64,000 nt of DNA from Christensenellaceae bacterium. Lineage in GTDB: Bacteria > Bacillota > Clostridia > Christensenellales > Aristaeellaceae. Made by a program: the position numbers and the translations under genes. The stretch lies in the NCBI GenBank assembly GCA_012518615.1, contig JAAYRU010000013.1:28161-92160 (forward strand). Direction: 5' to 3'. The notes under the pieces are model-generated. The model did no database searches, was not told the DNA's origin, and was given only the letters and a program-made list of their open reading frames with translations. This document shows, piece by piece, positions 33,931-42,743 of this stretch. How positions within the stretch are numbered: the first letter of the stretch is position 1; each line of letters opens with the position of its first letter.

Positions 33931-34935
33931 ATGAAGAGTAAAACTTTTGATACAAAAAAATTCCTAATGAACAATGTGCTTTATGTGATAATGATAGTTA
34001 TAATTATTACTATTGCATTTATTAGTAAGGGTAGATTCCTATCCATGCGTGTAATGCGCGACATTCTTAACCAAAGCTCGGTAAGGGTACTTGTAGCGCT
34101 TGGTTGTATGTTTGTAATATTATCCGGTCAGGCTGATTTATCAGGCGGTCGTATGGTAGGACTGGCGGCGGTAGTGTCGGGTACTCTTGCTCAGCAGCAA
34201 ACCTACGCAATTAAATTCTGGCCGGGTTTACCGGAACTTCCGGTAATAGTCCCCGTTTTGGTATCTATATTGCTCGGTGTAGCGGTGGGTCTATGTAACG
34301 GCTGGATAGTAGCTAAGCTTAGAGTTCCTGCCTTCCTTGCTACATTAGGCGTGCAGATGATACTCTTTGGCGCAAATTCCCTATATATTAATAAAGCTCC
34401 CAATAACAGTCAGCCACTTGGTGGAATTCTACAGAGTTTTAAAAACTTGGGTTCTGGTAACGTAGCGGGTATAAACTATATAATAATAATTGCTGTTGTA
34501 TCCGCTGTACTTGTACATATTCTTTTAACTAAGATAACGATGGGAAAACAGATATACGCTGTTGGCGGTAACCCTGAAGCAGCCAAAGTATCAGGCATAA
34601 ATGTATTTAAAATAACCCTGATTACATACGCAATTGCCGGCGCTTTTTACGGTCTTGCCGGCTGCCTTGAATGCGCCCGAACAGGTTCTGCTACCAGCAA
34701 CTATGGACTTAGCTATGAGCTAGACGCAATCGCAAGCTGTATAGTTGGCGGCTGCTCCGCAGGCGGCGGCGTCGGCGGCGTGCCGGGAGTATTCCTTGGA
34801 GTTGTTATTTTCAATGTAATAAACTATGGGCTAACATTTATAGGCTTGAGCAGTTATTGGCAATATGTCGTCAAGGGATTGATTATTATCGCTGCTATTG
34901 CAATCGATGTTAGAAAATATGACCGCAAAAGTTAA
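33931..34935 (+). CDS. sugar ABC importer permease (RbsC type)
   Basis: The 334-aa permease has about 8-10 hydrophobic segments and the CUT2 permease motif VGGNPEAAKVSGINVFKI. The preceding region (LSGQADLSGGRMVGLAAV) and GLSYELDAIASCIVGGCS near the end are also RbsC-like. It lies 21 nt after the ATPase gene, and its stop codon overlaps a possible ATG of the esterase frame (TAATG). Confidence 0.92.
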   Translation: MKSKTFDTKKFLMNNVLYVIMIVIIITIAFISKGRFLSMRVMRDILNQSSVRVLVALGCMFVILSGQADLSGGRMVGLAAVVSGTLAQQQTYAIKFWPGLPELPVIVPVLVSILLGVAVGLCNGWIVAKLRVPAFLATLGVQMILFGANSLYINKAPNNSQPLGGILQSFKNLGSGNVAGINYIIIIAVVSAVLVHILLTKITMGKQIYAVGGNPEAAKVSGINVFKITLITYAIAGAFYGLAGCLECARTGSATSNYGLSYELDAIASCIVGGCSAGGGVGGVPGVFLGVVIFNVINYGLTFIGLSSYWQYVVKGLIIIAAIAIDVRKYDRKS

Positions 34936-34961
34936 TGTATTATAGAGAAAGGATAGAAAAA

Positions 34962-35855
34962 ATGTCTTTGGCTAGTGAAAAACTCCGAAAAGAGTTTGCA
35001 GCAAACGATGCAATAAGAGATGCGGGTCTTACAACACCGGAATGTATTATGCGTTTTGATGATATTGCCTATGGTGATCATTTCCAGCAGAAATTAGATG
35101 TATATCGCCCTAAAAATTTAAGTGGCAAGCTACCTGTTGTTGTAAGCGTGCACGGTGGCGGCTGGGTCTATGGCGATAAGGAATTATACCAATACTATAC
35201 TATGGATATTGCAAAGCGCGGATTCGCTGTTGTAAATTTTAGCTACAGACTTGCGCCTGAAACAAAGTATCCCGCCCAACTTGAAGATGTCAATTCGGTA
35301 TTTCTGTGGGTAAAAGCCAATGCGGAAAAATACGGTCTTGATACGGAGCGCTTGTTTGCAATAGGCGACAGTGCGGGAGCGCATTTACTCGGTCTTTACT
35401 GTAATATTTGCACTAATCCGGATTATGCTAAATTGTACAAGTTAAAAGAAGTGGGTCCCCTTCCACAGGCAGTTTCGTTTGCCTGCGGAGTATATTCGAT
35501 AAGCATAGAAAATATGCAGGGTGATAATGAGAGAATGCTCGATTTAGCAACTGAACTACTGCCTATAGAAATGAACAACCAATCTTTACAGATGATTGAT
35601 GTTACAAAACATCTCACGCCCGACTTTCCACCCACTTTTGTTTTTACTTGTACGGGAGATTTCATGCAACCCCAAGCGGAATTGCTTCAAAATGCACTTC
35701 GCATTAAAAAAGTTCCGCATGTTTTGCGGTTTTACGCAGATGCTAAAGGCGACCTTGGTCATGTTTTCCACATAGACATTCGTTCTAAGAAAGCTATAAT
35801 CTGCAATGATGAGCAATGCAATTTCTTTATGAAAATTTCATCAGGTGTGTTCTAA
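34962..35855 (+). CDS. alpha/beta hydrolase, esterase (hormone-sensitive lipase type)
   Basis: The 297-aa protein has the HSL/Abhydrolase_3 pattern: oxyanion-hole HGGGW (about residue 60), nucleophile GDSAGAH (Ser at about 136), an Asp near FTCTGDFMQP, and His in GDLGHVFHID. Such enzymes remove acetyl or other acyl groups. Being last in a sugar-importer operon, it may deacylate an imported acylated sugar; that is inferred. ATG 34962 has AAAGGA upstream. An in-frame ATG at 34935 overlaps the permease stop but lacks a ribosome site. Confidence 0.82.
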   Translation: MSLASEKLRKEFAANDAIRDAGLTTPECIMRFDDIAYGDHFQQKLDVYRPKNLSGKLPVVVSVHGGGWVYGDKELYQYYTMDIAKRGFAVVNFSYRLAPETKYPAQLEDVNSVFLWVKANAEKYGLDTERLFAIGDSAGAHLLGLYCNICTNPDYAKLYKLKEVGPLPQAVSFACGVYSISIENMQGDNERMLDLATELLPIEMNNQSLQMIDVTKHLTPDFPPTFVFTCTGDFMQPQAELLQNALRIKKVPHVLRFYADAKGDLGHVFHIDIRSKKAIICNDEQCNFFMKISSGVF

Positions 35856-35893
35856 CTTCGAATTAAATGTCTTTACAAATCTATATAAAAAAC

Positions 35894-35916
35894 GAGCGTT
35901 TTGTGCGCTCATTTTT
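35894..35916 (+). terminator. weak terminator of the sugar operon
   Basis: GAGCG (35894-35898) and CGCTC (35906-35910), followed by ATTTTT. Confidence 0.5.
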
Positions 35917-35990
35917 GTGCTTGTAAAATTGGAATATATCCTTTATATAGGAGCTAAGCTCCCATATATTGCCGACATATGGATTGAAAA

Positions 35991-36479
35991 CTATATTTCC
36001 ACTACATGAACAGTGTTTCCGTGTTCCTTTATAATATTCACTAAATCATTAGTGTTAAGAAGTACCGTTGCCGTATTATCATTGGGGTGGCAGCCTATTT
36101 TAGCATTGCCTTCAAGGAAAGCCTTGTCTAGATAAAACTCAACCTGCCTTTCCTCGTCATTAAGCAGACCGAAGGGTGAAACCGCTCCGGGTTCCAGCTT
36201 CATTATGTTTAAAAGCTCATCATCTTTTGCGAAACTTAGCACTCTTGTGCCGTATGTTTTTCTAAACTCCTTTAGGTTTACCCGCTTATCGCCTTTAACG
36301 GTTATCAAATAGTAGTTTCTTTTTTTATCATCACGGACAAATAGGTTTTTCGCAATATCTTCAGGGTAGGGAAGCTCTACGTTTTTTAGCTCTTCCATGT
36401 TGTAAACCGCCTCATGCTCCGTGGTTTCATAGGATATTCCTTTATCATTAAGAAAATCATATATTTCTTTTTTATTCAT
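35991..36479 (-). CDS. YbaK/ProX-type aminoacyl-tRNA deacylase
   Basis: The 162-aa protein is a free-standing editing domain related to YbaK and ProX, which hydrolyse mischarged Cys- or Ala-tRNA(Pro). It shows the family features NLFVRDDKKRNYYLITVKGDKRVNLKEF (conserved Lys at about residue 67), GAVSPFGLLND and IGCHPNDNTATVLL. ATG 36479 follows AAGGTGAG; a GTG three codons earlier is less well placed. The sequence favours the ProX (Ala-tRNA(Pro)) subgroup. Confidence 0.88.
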   Translation of the reverse strand: MNKKEIYDFLNDKGISYETTEHEAVYNMEELKNVELPYPEDIAKNLFVRDDKKRNYYLITVKGDKRVNLKEFRKTYGTRVLSFAKDDELLNIMKLEPGAVSPFGLLNDEERQVEFYLDKAFLEGNAKIGCHPNDNTATVLLNTNDLVNIIKEHGNTVHVVEI

Positions 36480-36519
36480 ACAGCTCACCTTGTAATTTCC
36501 TTTCTTTTTACTGTATACA

Positions 36520-36903
36520 TTATGCCGTTATCTCAATCTGATTGTCTTCAAACACAAGAATACAACTCTCGTAATATCCATCGCCCGTTGTTCTTGGACC
36601 GCTAACAACTTCATATCCGTCGCTTTTAAGTTTCTCTGTAAGCTCGTCAACCTTTTCCTTGCTTCCAACCGAAATGGCTATATGGGCATAGCCTGTACGG
36701 TTAAGCGGCTTTTCATAATCAACCAAATTGGGCTTATTCATAATCTCCAGCCTTGCGCCGCTTTCAAAGCTTATGAAGTAAGATTTGAAACCTGTGGCTT
36801 TGTTATGATAACATTCATTGGATATTCCATCAAAATAATTGATAAAAAAACTTCTCGCTCCTTCCAAATCATTTACATATATTGCAATATGCTCTATTTT
36901 CAT
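36520..36903 (-). CDS. VOC-family (glyoxalase-like) metalloprotein
   Basis: The 127-aa protein is a glyoxalase/bleomycin-resistance/dioxygenase fold: [20 protein letters not shown] (metal His at about residue 5), [24 protein letters not shown] (Glu ligand), [18 protein letters not shown] and a final [14 protein letters not shown] 36903 follows GGAGGG; earlier in-frame starts lack a ribosome site. The promoter upstream shares features with those of nearby GNAT and Nudix genes. The substrate is unknown. Confidence 0.85.
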   Translation of the reverse strand: MKIEHIAIYVNDLEGARSFFINYFDGISNECYHNKATGFKSYFISFESGARLEIMNKPNLVDYEKPLNRTGYAHIAISVGSKEKVDELTEKLKSDGYEVVSGPRTTGDGYYESCILVFEDNQIEITA

Positions 36904-36952
36904 ATTACCCTCCCCACAAATTATAACTTCCCCTTCTGTTTTCATATATATC

Positions 36953-36981
36953 ATACTACTCTTTAACCCGTTTTTCCACAA
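36953..36981 (-). promoter_or_regulatory. promoter of the VOC gene (shared-motif type)
   Basis: Minus-strand TTGTGG (36981-36976) and TAGTAT (36958-36953) with a 17-bp spacer ending TTAAAGAG. It resembles the promoters at 41419, 43939, 45648 and 46961. Confidence 0.6.
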
Positions 36982-36982
36982 G

Positions 36983-37073
36983 CATAGCAGTATTTTTTAT
37001 GCAAAGCTTTTACTTTTAAGGCAAAAGCGGAAAATACGCATAAGAAAACGCTGTATTAATGGCAACAGAGTAT
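36983..37073. repeat. dispersed repeat, family B, truncated copy
   Basis: The right half matches the family B consensus (GCAAAAGCGGAAAATACGCA, then AAGAAAACGCTG, then GGCAACAGAGTAT). The left arm is mostly missing. It lies between the VOC promoter and the end of the AAA/DUF4143 gene. Confidence 0.6.
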
Positions 37074-37106
37074 CAGCTTATTTTTTACCTTCCCTTTTAA
37101 TATTAG

Positions 37107-38309
37107 TTAGCTCTCATAGCCAAGCAGCCACATTGCTATATCAAATACCTTTACTCCCTCCATTGTTGTCATAGTATGTTTTGTGTTTGCCAACAGTATT
37201 TTAGGATAGGCATCCTTTATGGAAAGCAAGGGGGAAAGCTCTCTTTGCACCGTTTGCGCCCTGCTTATATCGTCTGATACCTGTATATAGATTTTTTCAC
37301 TCCCTTTCATGGCTACAAAATCTATTTCTTTCTGATAAAGCTTTCCCACATAAATTTCATATCCTCTTCTAAGTAATTCAATTGCCACGATGTTTTCGTA
37401 AGCTCTTCCGTAATCCATATTCCTGACTCCCAGAATGGAGTAGCGAAATGACAAGTCGGATAAATAGTACTTATCGTTTATTTCCAAATATTTTTTCCCT
37501 CTTATGTCATACCTTTTTACCTTATAGAACATAAAGGCATTGCATAAATATTTAATGTAATTGCCTATTGTTACATGGTTCGTTTTGGATTTATTTTTGT
37601 TTAATATATTTGCAATATTGTTAGCCGTAGTAATATTTGAAATGTTATCCATTAAAAATTCGGTTAATGTATCTAAAAGAGCAACTTCTTGTATATTGTA
37701 CCTGTCAATCAAATCTCTTTTAACCAATGAAGTATAGACATCTTTAATATATGCAGCAGCATCTTCTTCATTTTTATATAGATATGAACCCGCCAATCCC
37801 CCCTTTTTTAAGTAGCCTTCAAGATGATTGGAATAACTATTCTTTATATCAAAATAATTACAATACTCTTCAAATGAAAACGGAAATATGGGGATTTCTA
37901 TAAATCTTCCGGTAAATAATGTGGATAAATCAGAGCTTAGCAAAAAAGCATTGGAACCGGTTAAATAGATATCATATTTTCTGCTGTTATGAAAACTATT
38001 AATTGCAATTTCAAACTTATCACAAAGCTGCACTTCATCAATCATTAACACATTTTGAATATCAGGCTTATAATTTTTTTCAACATATTCAAAAAGGCTT
38101 TTATAGTCTTTTATATTATCATAGCTTAAATCGCCATAATCAATCTGAATTAGATTTGTATTTGGAGCTGTTTCCTTAATATAGTTAGCAAATGCCCTCA
38201 TAAGCTCGGATTTTCCCGCTCTGCGTATACCTGTAATAATCTTAATGTCGGGAGTGCCCTTAAGCCCTTTTAACCTATTTAGGTATTGAGGGCGTTCTAT
38301 TAGTTTCAT
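37107..38309 (-). CDS. AAA ATPase with DUF4143 domain
   Basis: The 400-aa protein has an AAA_14-type ATPase (Walker A TGIRRAGKSELM at about residue 25, Walker B NVLMIDEVQLCD, sensor YDIYLTGSNAFLLS). A C-terminal DUF4143 domain follows, ending in a restriction-endonuclease-like segment (YEIYVGKLYQKEIDFVAMK, IQVSDD). These proteins are common and largely uncharacterised; the C-terminal E-x-D-F-V-A pattern suggests a nuclease-fold remnant. ATG 38309 follows GAGG. Two paired inverted repeats surround the promoter, so expression is probably tightly repressed. Confidence 0.85.
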   Translation of the reverse strand: MKLIERPQYLNRLKGLKGTPDIKIITGIRRAGKSELMRAFANYIKETAPNTNLIQIDYGDLSYDNIKDYKSLFEYVEKNYKPDIQNVLMIDEVQLCDKFEIAINSFHNSRKYDIYLTGSNAFLLSSDLSTLFTGRFIEIPIFPFSFEEYCNYFDIKNSYSNHLEGYLKKGGLAGSYLYKNEEDAAAYIKDVYTSLVKRDLIDRYNIQEVALLDTLTEFLMDNISNITTANNIANILNKNKSKTNHVTIGNYIKYLCNAFMFYKVKRYDIRGKKYLEINDKYYLSDLSFRYSILGVRNMDYGRAYENIVAIELLRRGYEIYVGKLYQKEIDFVAMKGSEKIYIQVSDDISRAQTVQRELSPLLSIKDAYPKILLANTKHTMTTMEGVKVFDIAMWLLGYES

Positions 38310-38322
38310 AATTTTAACCTCA

Positions 38323-38406
38323 CTTTCAAGAACATAAAAATTTTTATATCTTGAAAGTATTATACCCTTCACTTTCAAGATTTGCAATTTTTTTATTTCT
38401 TGAAAG
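38323..38406. promoter_or_regulatory. promoter and two paired operators of the AAA/DUF4143 gene
   Basis: Four exact 9-bp sites: CTTTCAAGA at 38323 and 38372, TCTTGAAAG at 38349 and 38398. They form two inverted pairs with identical 17-bp internal spacers, 49 bp apart. A promoter (TTGCAA 38387-38382, TATAAT 38364-38359, 17-bp spacer) lies between and within them. The geometry fits a dimeric repressor bound on both sides of the start point. Confidence 0.75.
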
Positions 38407-38485
38407 CGACTTGAAGGTGCAAATAGACAGGCATAGCTTATACTAAAATCCATATCGCTTAAAGCCAAGGGGTATTAATATTAAT

Positions 38486-38968
38486 CTACATACCAAACAA
38501 TTGAAATATATATGCTATTATAGCTGATAATATTGGAAATACCACTATAGTACCAAGCCATTTTCTTATAAACGCCTTCTTTGGAATGTAGGGTTTTAAG
38601 TCCTCTGTGCCTTCTATATCCCACGCTTTTGTATGACCTACCCAATACCAGTCTATAAAAAATCTATCAAATAGATTCATAATCAAATATATTATTGCCA
38701 TCTGTGTAAAGCCATCTCTAAAACCTCTTGCGCCATTAACAAAATACACAAGCAAAGGAACGCCTATCAAAGTAGGAATAAACAACGCAAGTGCCGTAAT
38801 AACTGCGTTTTTCTTCATTTTTTCTTTTGTTATAAGCCCTAATTCTATTACTCTGTCTTTTACATCCTGCTCAAATAAAACAACTAAGCCTACGGGACCG
38901 TTTGCTATGCCTACAACGCATACAATAAGAAGCCAGAAAGACATTAGCAAGCCTTCTAAAATAAGCAT
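38486..38968 (-). CDS. four-span membrane protein of unknown function
   Basis: The 160-aa protein has four hydrophobic segments (about residues 3-30, 52-75, 88-105 and 135-158) and a charged loop containing EQDVKDRVIELGLI between the first two. GGAGGTGAAAAT precedes the ATG. No family is recognised. A truncated second copy of its 5' end lies 360 bp upstream (39330-39413), so the locus has been partly duplicated. Confidence 0.75.
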   Translation of the reverse strand: MLILEGLLMSFWLLIVCVVGIANGPVGLVVLFEQDVKDRVIELGLITKEKMKKNAVITALALFIPTLIGVPLLVYFVNGARGFRDGFTQMAIIYLIMNLFDRFFIDWYWVGHTKAWDIEGTEDLKPYIPKKAFIRKWLGTIVVFPILSAIIAYIFQLFGM

Positions 38969-38992
38969 ATTTTCACCTCCGTGAATGTTTTT

Positions 38993-39138
38993 ATACTCTG
39001 TTGCTTTTTGGAATAGCGGTTTTATTGTAGCGGTTTTTTCTGTTTTGCAAAGCGTTGTGAATAAGCCTGGTGAACCTATGGGGCTTGCAAAAGCGGAAAA
39101 TACGCACGAGAAAACGCCGGGTTAAAGGCAACATAGTT
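38993..39138. repeat. dispersed repeat, family B, degenerate copy
   Basis: It starts ATACTCTGTTGC and ends GGCAACATAGTT, with a shortened core that matches the family B copy at 62512-62672. It lies in the 5' region of the membrane protein gene. The remainder of 39139-39545 holds a short AT-rich hairpin near 39170-39215 and a gene fragment. Confidence 0.65.
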
Positions 39139-39329
39139 TAAGATATTCTTATTACTCATCCATGGTATACGCAAAACTTTTATTTTTCAAAAGTTTTACG
39201 CATAGTTTGTTGATATAATTTCTATTATAGCAGGCAACATAAAACCACATCGTTCTTTATATATGTAAAATTTCCCCTATCAAGATTTCCAGTGATTTTT
39301 CATGCATACAAAACATTGTTAAACTTATC

Positions 39330-39413
39330 TCAGCCTATCGGTCCATTTGCTATGCCTACAACGCATACAATAAGAAGCCAAAAAGAAATTACCAAGCCTT
39401 CTAAAATAACCAT
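39330..39413 (-). pseudogene. truncated duplicate of the 38486 membrane protein gene
   Basis: A frame of 27 codons beginning MVILEGLVISFWLLIVCVVG stops at TGA just after the first membrane helix. It is nearly identical to the start of the downstream gene and has its own GGAGG and promoter-like region. Beyond this point the homology ends. It is best read as the remnant of a tandem duplication. Confidence 0.75.
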
Positions 39414-39545
39414 TTTTTTGCACCTCCTCAAGTGCTTTTCCCGTATATATTATACTATTGTCAACTCCGTTTTTCTACAGTATGCGCTATCGCCTTATTG
39501 TATGTAAAAAAACAACCCTTCCCATTTAGGTTAGCTGTTTCATTT

Positions 39546-39704
39546 ATACTTATCTCAGTTTAAAGCAGCGTATAGATTGTAGCGAATTTTTTGATTTGGC
39601 ACAGCTTTGCGAAGGAAACATAGCGGCGCTATATCGACTGAGCAAATCAAAGACAAATCGGAAAAGGCGCGCAAGATAAAGCTGATTTAGGCTGAGATGA
39701 GTAT
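39546..39704. repeat. dispersed palindromic repeat, family A, copy 2
   Basis: This 159-bp copy closely matches 16294-16452, in the same orientation. One terminal repeat base differs (GATGAG for GATAAG). It ends 9 bp from the stop codon of the GNAT gene at 39714. Confidence 0.85.
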
Positions 39705-39713
39705 TACATGCTT

Positions 39714-40253
39714 CTATTCCTTATTATCAACCTTAAGTATATACTCTTTCGTTTCGAGGTTGCGTTCCTGATTGTCACAGTAGTATTCCCCATCGTGCTC
39801 ATAGTGGAAACCCACCTTTGTGAGCACGGTTCCGGAAGCGGGGTTGTCTTTAACGTGACAGCCGAAAAAAGCGGTTTGGTGCAGAGTAGTTTTGCCAAAT
39901 TCAATTATGGCTTGGGAAGCTTCGGTGGCAAGACCCTTGTTCCAGTATTTCTTCATAAGGTTGTAGGCAAGTTCGTAAATGCCCTTTTCCTCTCTGAAGC
40001 TAAGACCTGCGGAGCCTATAAGCTCTCCCGTTTCTTTTAAAACAAAGCCCCAATGATAGATAAAATCGCTATCTAGGGCGGCTTCTTCGCTGAGGAGCCA
40101 CTGCCGTGTATCCTCCACATTTTGGTGCATTTTCCAGCACATGAATTTTGCAACATCGGGGTCGTGAGTCCAGTTTGCAAATGCCTTTTCAGCGTCCTGT
40201 ACAGTCATAGGTCGTAAGAGTAATCGCTGTGTTTCAAGTATTGGCGTCTTCAT
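39714..40253 (-). CDS. GNAT acetyltransferase (RimJ/RimL-like)
   Basis: The 179-aa protein begins ETQRLLLRPMTVQDAEKAF. It has FREEKGIYELAYNLMKKYWNKGLATEASQ with the acetyl-CoA loop (KKYWNKGLATE), then NPASGTVLTKVGFHYEHDG. The GGAGG lies rather far (13 nt) from the ATG. Its own promoter (TGGCAA, 17 bp, TATAAT) near 40310-40340 is not of the shared-motif type seen at neighbouring genes. The acceptor is unknown. Confidence 0.88.
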   Translation of the reverse strand: MKTPILETQRLLLRPMTVQDAEKAFANWTHDPDVAKFMCWKMHQNVEDTRQWLLSEEAALDSDFIYHWGFVLKETGELIGSAGLSFREEKGIYELAYNLMKKYWNKGLATEASQAIIEFGKTTLHQTAFFGCHVKDNPASGTVLTKVGFHYEHDGEYYCDNQERNLETKEYILKVDNKE

Positions 40254-40375
40254 GCGTTTTTATTCGCCTCCCCCAGTCGGGTTTAGTTGCCTTTTGCCCT
40301 TTACTCTTCACAGCTATATTATACGCCTATTATTTTTGTTTTGCCATCGCTTTTTTACCCGACTTTATGCGCTTT

Positions 40376-40825
40376 TCAAAGTATGAAATTTACCACTGCG
40401 TATATTGTATGACCAACAGTAAAAAGTATAGACAGTAAGCTTGCGAAAAGGTTTTTTCTATCTATGGCGTATAGCAGAAATGCAATGCTTGGGGGAAGAG
40501 TTAAACCTAATATAACAAACACACCTACAAAGCCGTTATAGTACGCAAGCCAGCTTATATAATACAGTAAGCAGCATAGCCCTGTACCTATAATAAGAGG
40601 AGTTGCGCTTAGCTTTTTGCTTTCTGTGTTTATAAGCACACACAGGGCTATAATCATAAGTACCTGCAATATGGAAGTTATAGAATCTATGGTTTGAGTT
40701 ACAGAATCCGCCCTTAATATGTCATTAGGCGCGGGAAAGGCATACCATATAAAATTAGGCAGCATAATTATTAGGAACAGCAGCAGCGCCCGTATATCAA
40801 AGCTTATTTTGTACTTATTAGTCAT
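40376..40825 (-). CDS. multi-span membrane protein of unknown function
   Basis: The 149-aa protein has four or five hydrophobic segments and little hydrophilic sequence. It begins with a cytoplasmic KYKISFDIRALLLFLI. GGAGAAAA precedes the ATG, and it follows the GNAT gene at 40842 closely, so both are probably in one transcript. No family is recognised. Confidence 0.7.
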   Translation of the reverse strand: MTNKYKISFDIRALLLFLIIMLPNFIWYAFPAPNDILRADSVTQTIDSITSILQVLMIIALCVLINTESKKLSATPLIIGTGLCCLLYYISWLAYYNGFVGVFVILGLTLPPSIAFLLYAIDRKNLFASLLSILFTVGHTIYAVVNFIL

Positions 40826-40841
40826 TTTTCTCCACGCAATG

Positions 40842-41387
40842 CTAATTTTGCCTTTCCAGCCATTGCTCTTTCGTAAGGCAGTTTATATGCTTTGTTCTTA
40901 ACTGATTTAGCTGGGAGCATGGTACATTTTCCAATGTATATTGATACTGAAACCCGCATTTTTCCTGCACTCTCTTTGACTGTATATTGCCGTCAAAATA
41001 AGCGCACCACATTTTTTTAAGATTTAATTCCTCAAAAGCATAGCGAAGTATTTCATTTACAGCCTCGGGAATGAGCCCCTGCCCCCAATAGGGAACGCCA
41101 AGCCAAAAACCTAGCTCCCCTTCCGTATCCGGCAAACTGATATTGCTTTTTTTACCGATTTTTATACATATGCTGCCTACAGCGCAGCCGCTTTCTTTTA
41201 GAACAATTGCATAGTTTTCGGGCGATGAAAATACATTCCGTATGACATCAAGGCTGTTTTCAACGCTTGTATGTACAGGCCAACCCGCAGAAGGACCTAT
41301 CTTAGGAGAGCTTGCGTATTTAAATAAACTTTCCGCATCCGACTCCTGCCACGGGCGGAGTATAAGCCTTTTTGTTACAAGTACCAT
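40842..41387 (-). CDS. GNAT acetyltransferase
   Basis: The 181-aa protein starts VTKRLILRPWQESDAESLF. It has LGFWLGVPYWGQGLIPEAVNEIL with a YWGQGLIPEA acetyl-CoA loop, and QSKRVQEKCGFQY near the end. ATG 41387 follows GGAGG. Transcription starts from a shared-motif promoter at 41419-41447. Confidence 0.88.
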   Translation of the reverse strand: MVLVTKRLILRPWQESDAESLFKYASSPKIGPSAGWPVHTSVENSLDVIRNVFSSPENYAIVLKESGCAVGSICIKIGKKSNISLPDTEGELGFWLGVPYWGQGLIPEAVNEILRYAFEELNLKKMWCAYFDGNIQSKRVQEKCGFQYQYTLENVPCSQLNQLRTKHINCLTKEQWLERQN

Positions 41388-41418
41388 AAATACCTCCATA
41401 GCTTAAGCAGTGCAACAC

Positions 41419-41447
41419 AATATACTCTTTTTTGTTATCATATACAA
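41419..41447 (-). promoter_or_regulatory. promoter of the GNAT gene (shared-motif type)
   Basis: Minus-strand TTGTAT and TATATT with a 17-bp spacer that ends AAAAAAGAG. Confidence 0.7.
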
Positions 41448-41450
41448 TAT

Positions 41451-42038
41451 TTACGCCTTAACTATAGTACCACATATAAACTTATAATTGCCCATTTCAA
41501 ATTTCTTTTCCGTTATGCGTGTGCTTAGCTCGCGGGATTCCATAAATTCACTTGTGATTTTAACCAAATACTGTTTTTGTCCATCGTTTACCAAATAAAA
41601 CTCATTATCTACATTGTCAAAACTCTTTGCAATAGGAATTATATTTGTTAGCGGCGATACAAGCCATGCAATGAAATCCGTAATTTTTTCCCCTTTTGTA
41701 AGTTTTTCTGTTGCTATCAATGTTCTAATCTCCGCATTCGGATATTTTTCAAGGATAATCCTGTCTTTTATTGCCTTTTTTCTGCCTTTTCCGTATTGGG
41801 ATATGTCTATTGCTTCTCTAATTACAGATAAGTCCAGAGTGCTACCATCATCAAGCAGGTAGTCTATGCTTACATTTAATGCAAATGATATCGCTTTAAG
41901 GTTTTCTAAATCCGGCATACCTCTATTAGTTTCCCATTTTGCTATCGCTGACCTTGATACAAACACCTTAGCCGCAAGTTCCTCCTGAGACATTTTTGCG
42001 TTCTGCCTCGCCTGTTTTAATTTTTCTCCAAAAGTCAT
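41451..42038 (-). CDS. XRE-family transcriptional regulator
   Basis: The 195-aa protein has an N-terminal XRE helix-turn-helix (residues 5-60: FGEKLKQARQNAKMSQEELA, VSRSAIAKWETNRGMPDLEN) and a C-terminal domain of about 120 aa that may sense a ligand; it is not recognised. GGAGG precedes ATG 42038. Short inverted repeats lie upstream at 42095-42134, possible self-operators. It is next to the GNAT gene, without overlap. Confidence 0.85.
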   Translation of the reverse strand: MTFGEKLKQARQNAKMSQEELAAKVFVSRSAIAKWETNRGMPDLENLKAISFALNVSIDYLLDDGSTLDLSVIREAIDISQYGKGRKKAIKDRIILEKYPNAEIRTLIATEKLTKGEKITDFIAWLVSPLTNIIPIAKSFDNVDNEFYLVNDGQKQYLVKITSEFMESRELSTRITEKKFEMGNYKFICGTIVKA

Positions 42039-42094
42039 ATTGCACCTCCACATAGTTTTTATGAGCTCATAGTACAACCCTCAAATAATAACAA

Positions 42095-42134
42095 GCAAGG
42101 AACTTGCTGTAACAAACGCGTTACCCTTAGTAAC
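42095..42134. promoter_or_regulatory. overlapping inverted repeats upstream of the XRE gene
   Basis: GCAAG-GAA-CTTGC (42095-42107) is followed by GTAAC-N6-GTTAC-N5-GTAAC (42109-42134), in which the middle arm can pair with either side. It lies just upstream of a TTGCTT/TACTAT promoter-like sequence. Confidence 0.5.
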
Positions 42135-42220
42135 AATAGGCAAATATACAGTGTACAAAGGCTTTTTCGCTTTCGATTTTTGGATTATAATCCCACATAA
42201 ACACCTGAAATTTCAATATA

Positions 42221-42724
42221 TTATTCTGATAATATCCTGCGTATTTTATATCCATCGCTTACATAGCCTTTCAATATGCTTTTTTCCGTTGGCAGGCTTG
42301 ATACAATAAAAAGCACTGCATTGTATATAAGTGCGTAGTACAGCATGAAACTTGCTGCCGATGGGCTTATTAAGCTCTGCGCCTCAATATCTACTGAAAA
42401 TAATATTATAAACAGTATAAGCGATGCAATTAATGACGCTATAGGTCCGCCCAATAACATAATTATAGCCTTTTTATTTGAGCTGTATTCTGTAATTTTA
42501 GGAGTAAAATAACCGGAAAAAACTTTTGTATGTATACGAAACCTGCTTGTTTCTATTAGCTTTTTGCCCGTACCTATTTCAATTGACCAGTTATTATCTT
42601 TTACCGCTAAAATATAAGCCAAGGCGTGCCCAAGCTCATGTACCAAAACGGACATAAAATTTATACACCATAAAATTAGTACAATAAGCAGTATTTCCAC
42701 AATTAAGCCAAACACATTAGCCAT
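42221..42724 (-). CDS. M50-like membrane metalloprotease family protein
   Basis: The 167-aa protein has an N-terminal membrane helix followed by VLVHELGHALAYILA, the HExxH zinc motif in a membrane setting as in site-2 proteases (M50). A second hydrophobic pair covers about 85-140 (MLLGGPIASLIASLILFI contains the GGP seen in many M50 proteins). The NPDG-type third ligand motif is not evident, so catalytic activity is uncertain. AAGGGG precedes the ATG. Confidence 0.75.
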   Translation of the reverse strand: MANVFGLIVEILLIVLILWCINFMSVLVHELGHALAYILAVKDNNWSIEIGTGKKLIETSRFRIHTKVFSGYFTPKITEYSSNKKAIIMLLGGPIASLIASLILFIILFSVDIEAQSLISPSAASFMLYYALIYNAVLFIVSSLPTEKSILKGYVSDGYKIRRILSE

Positions 42725-42743
42725 AAAAGCCCCTTACCACCTC

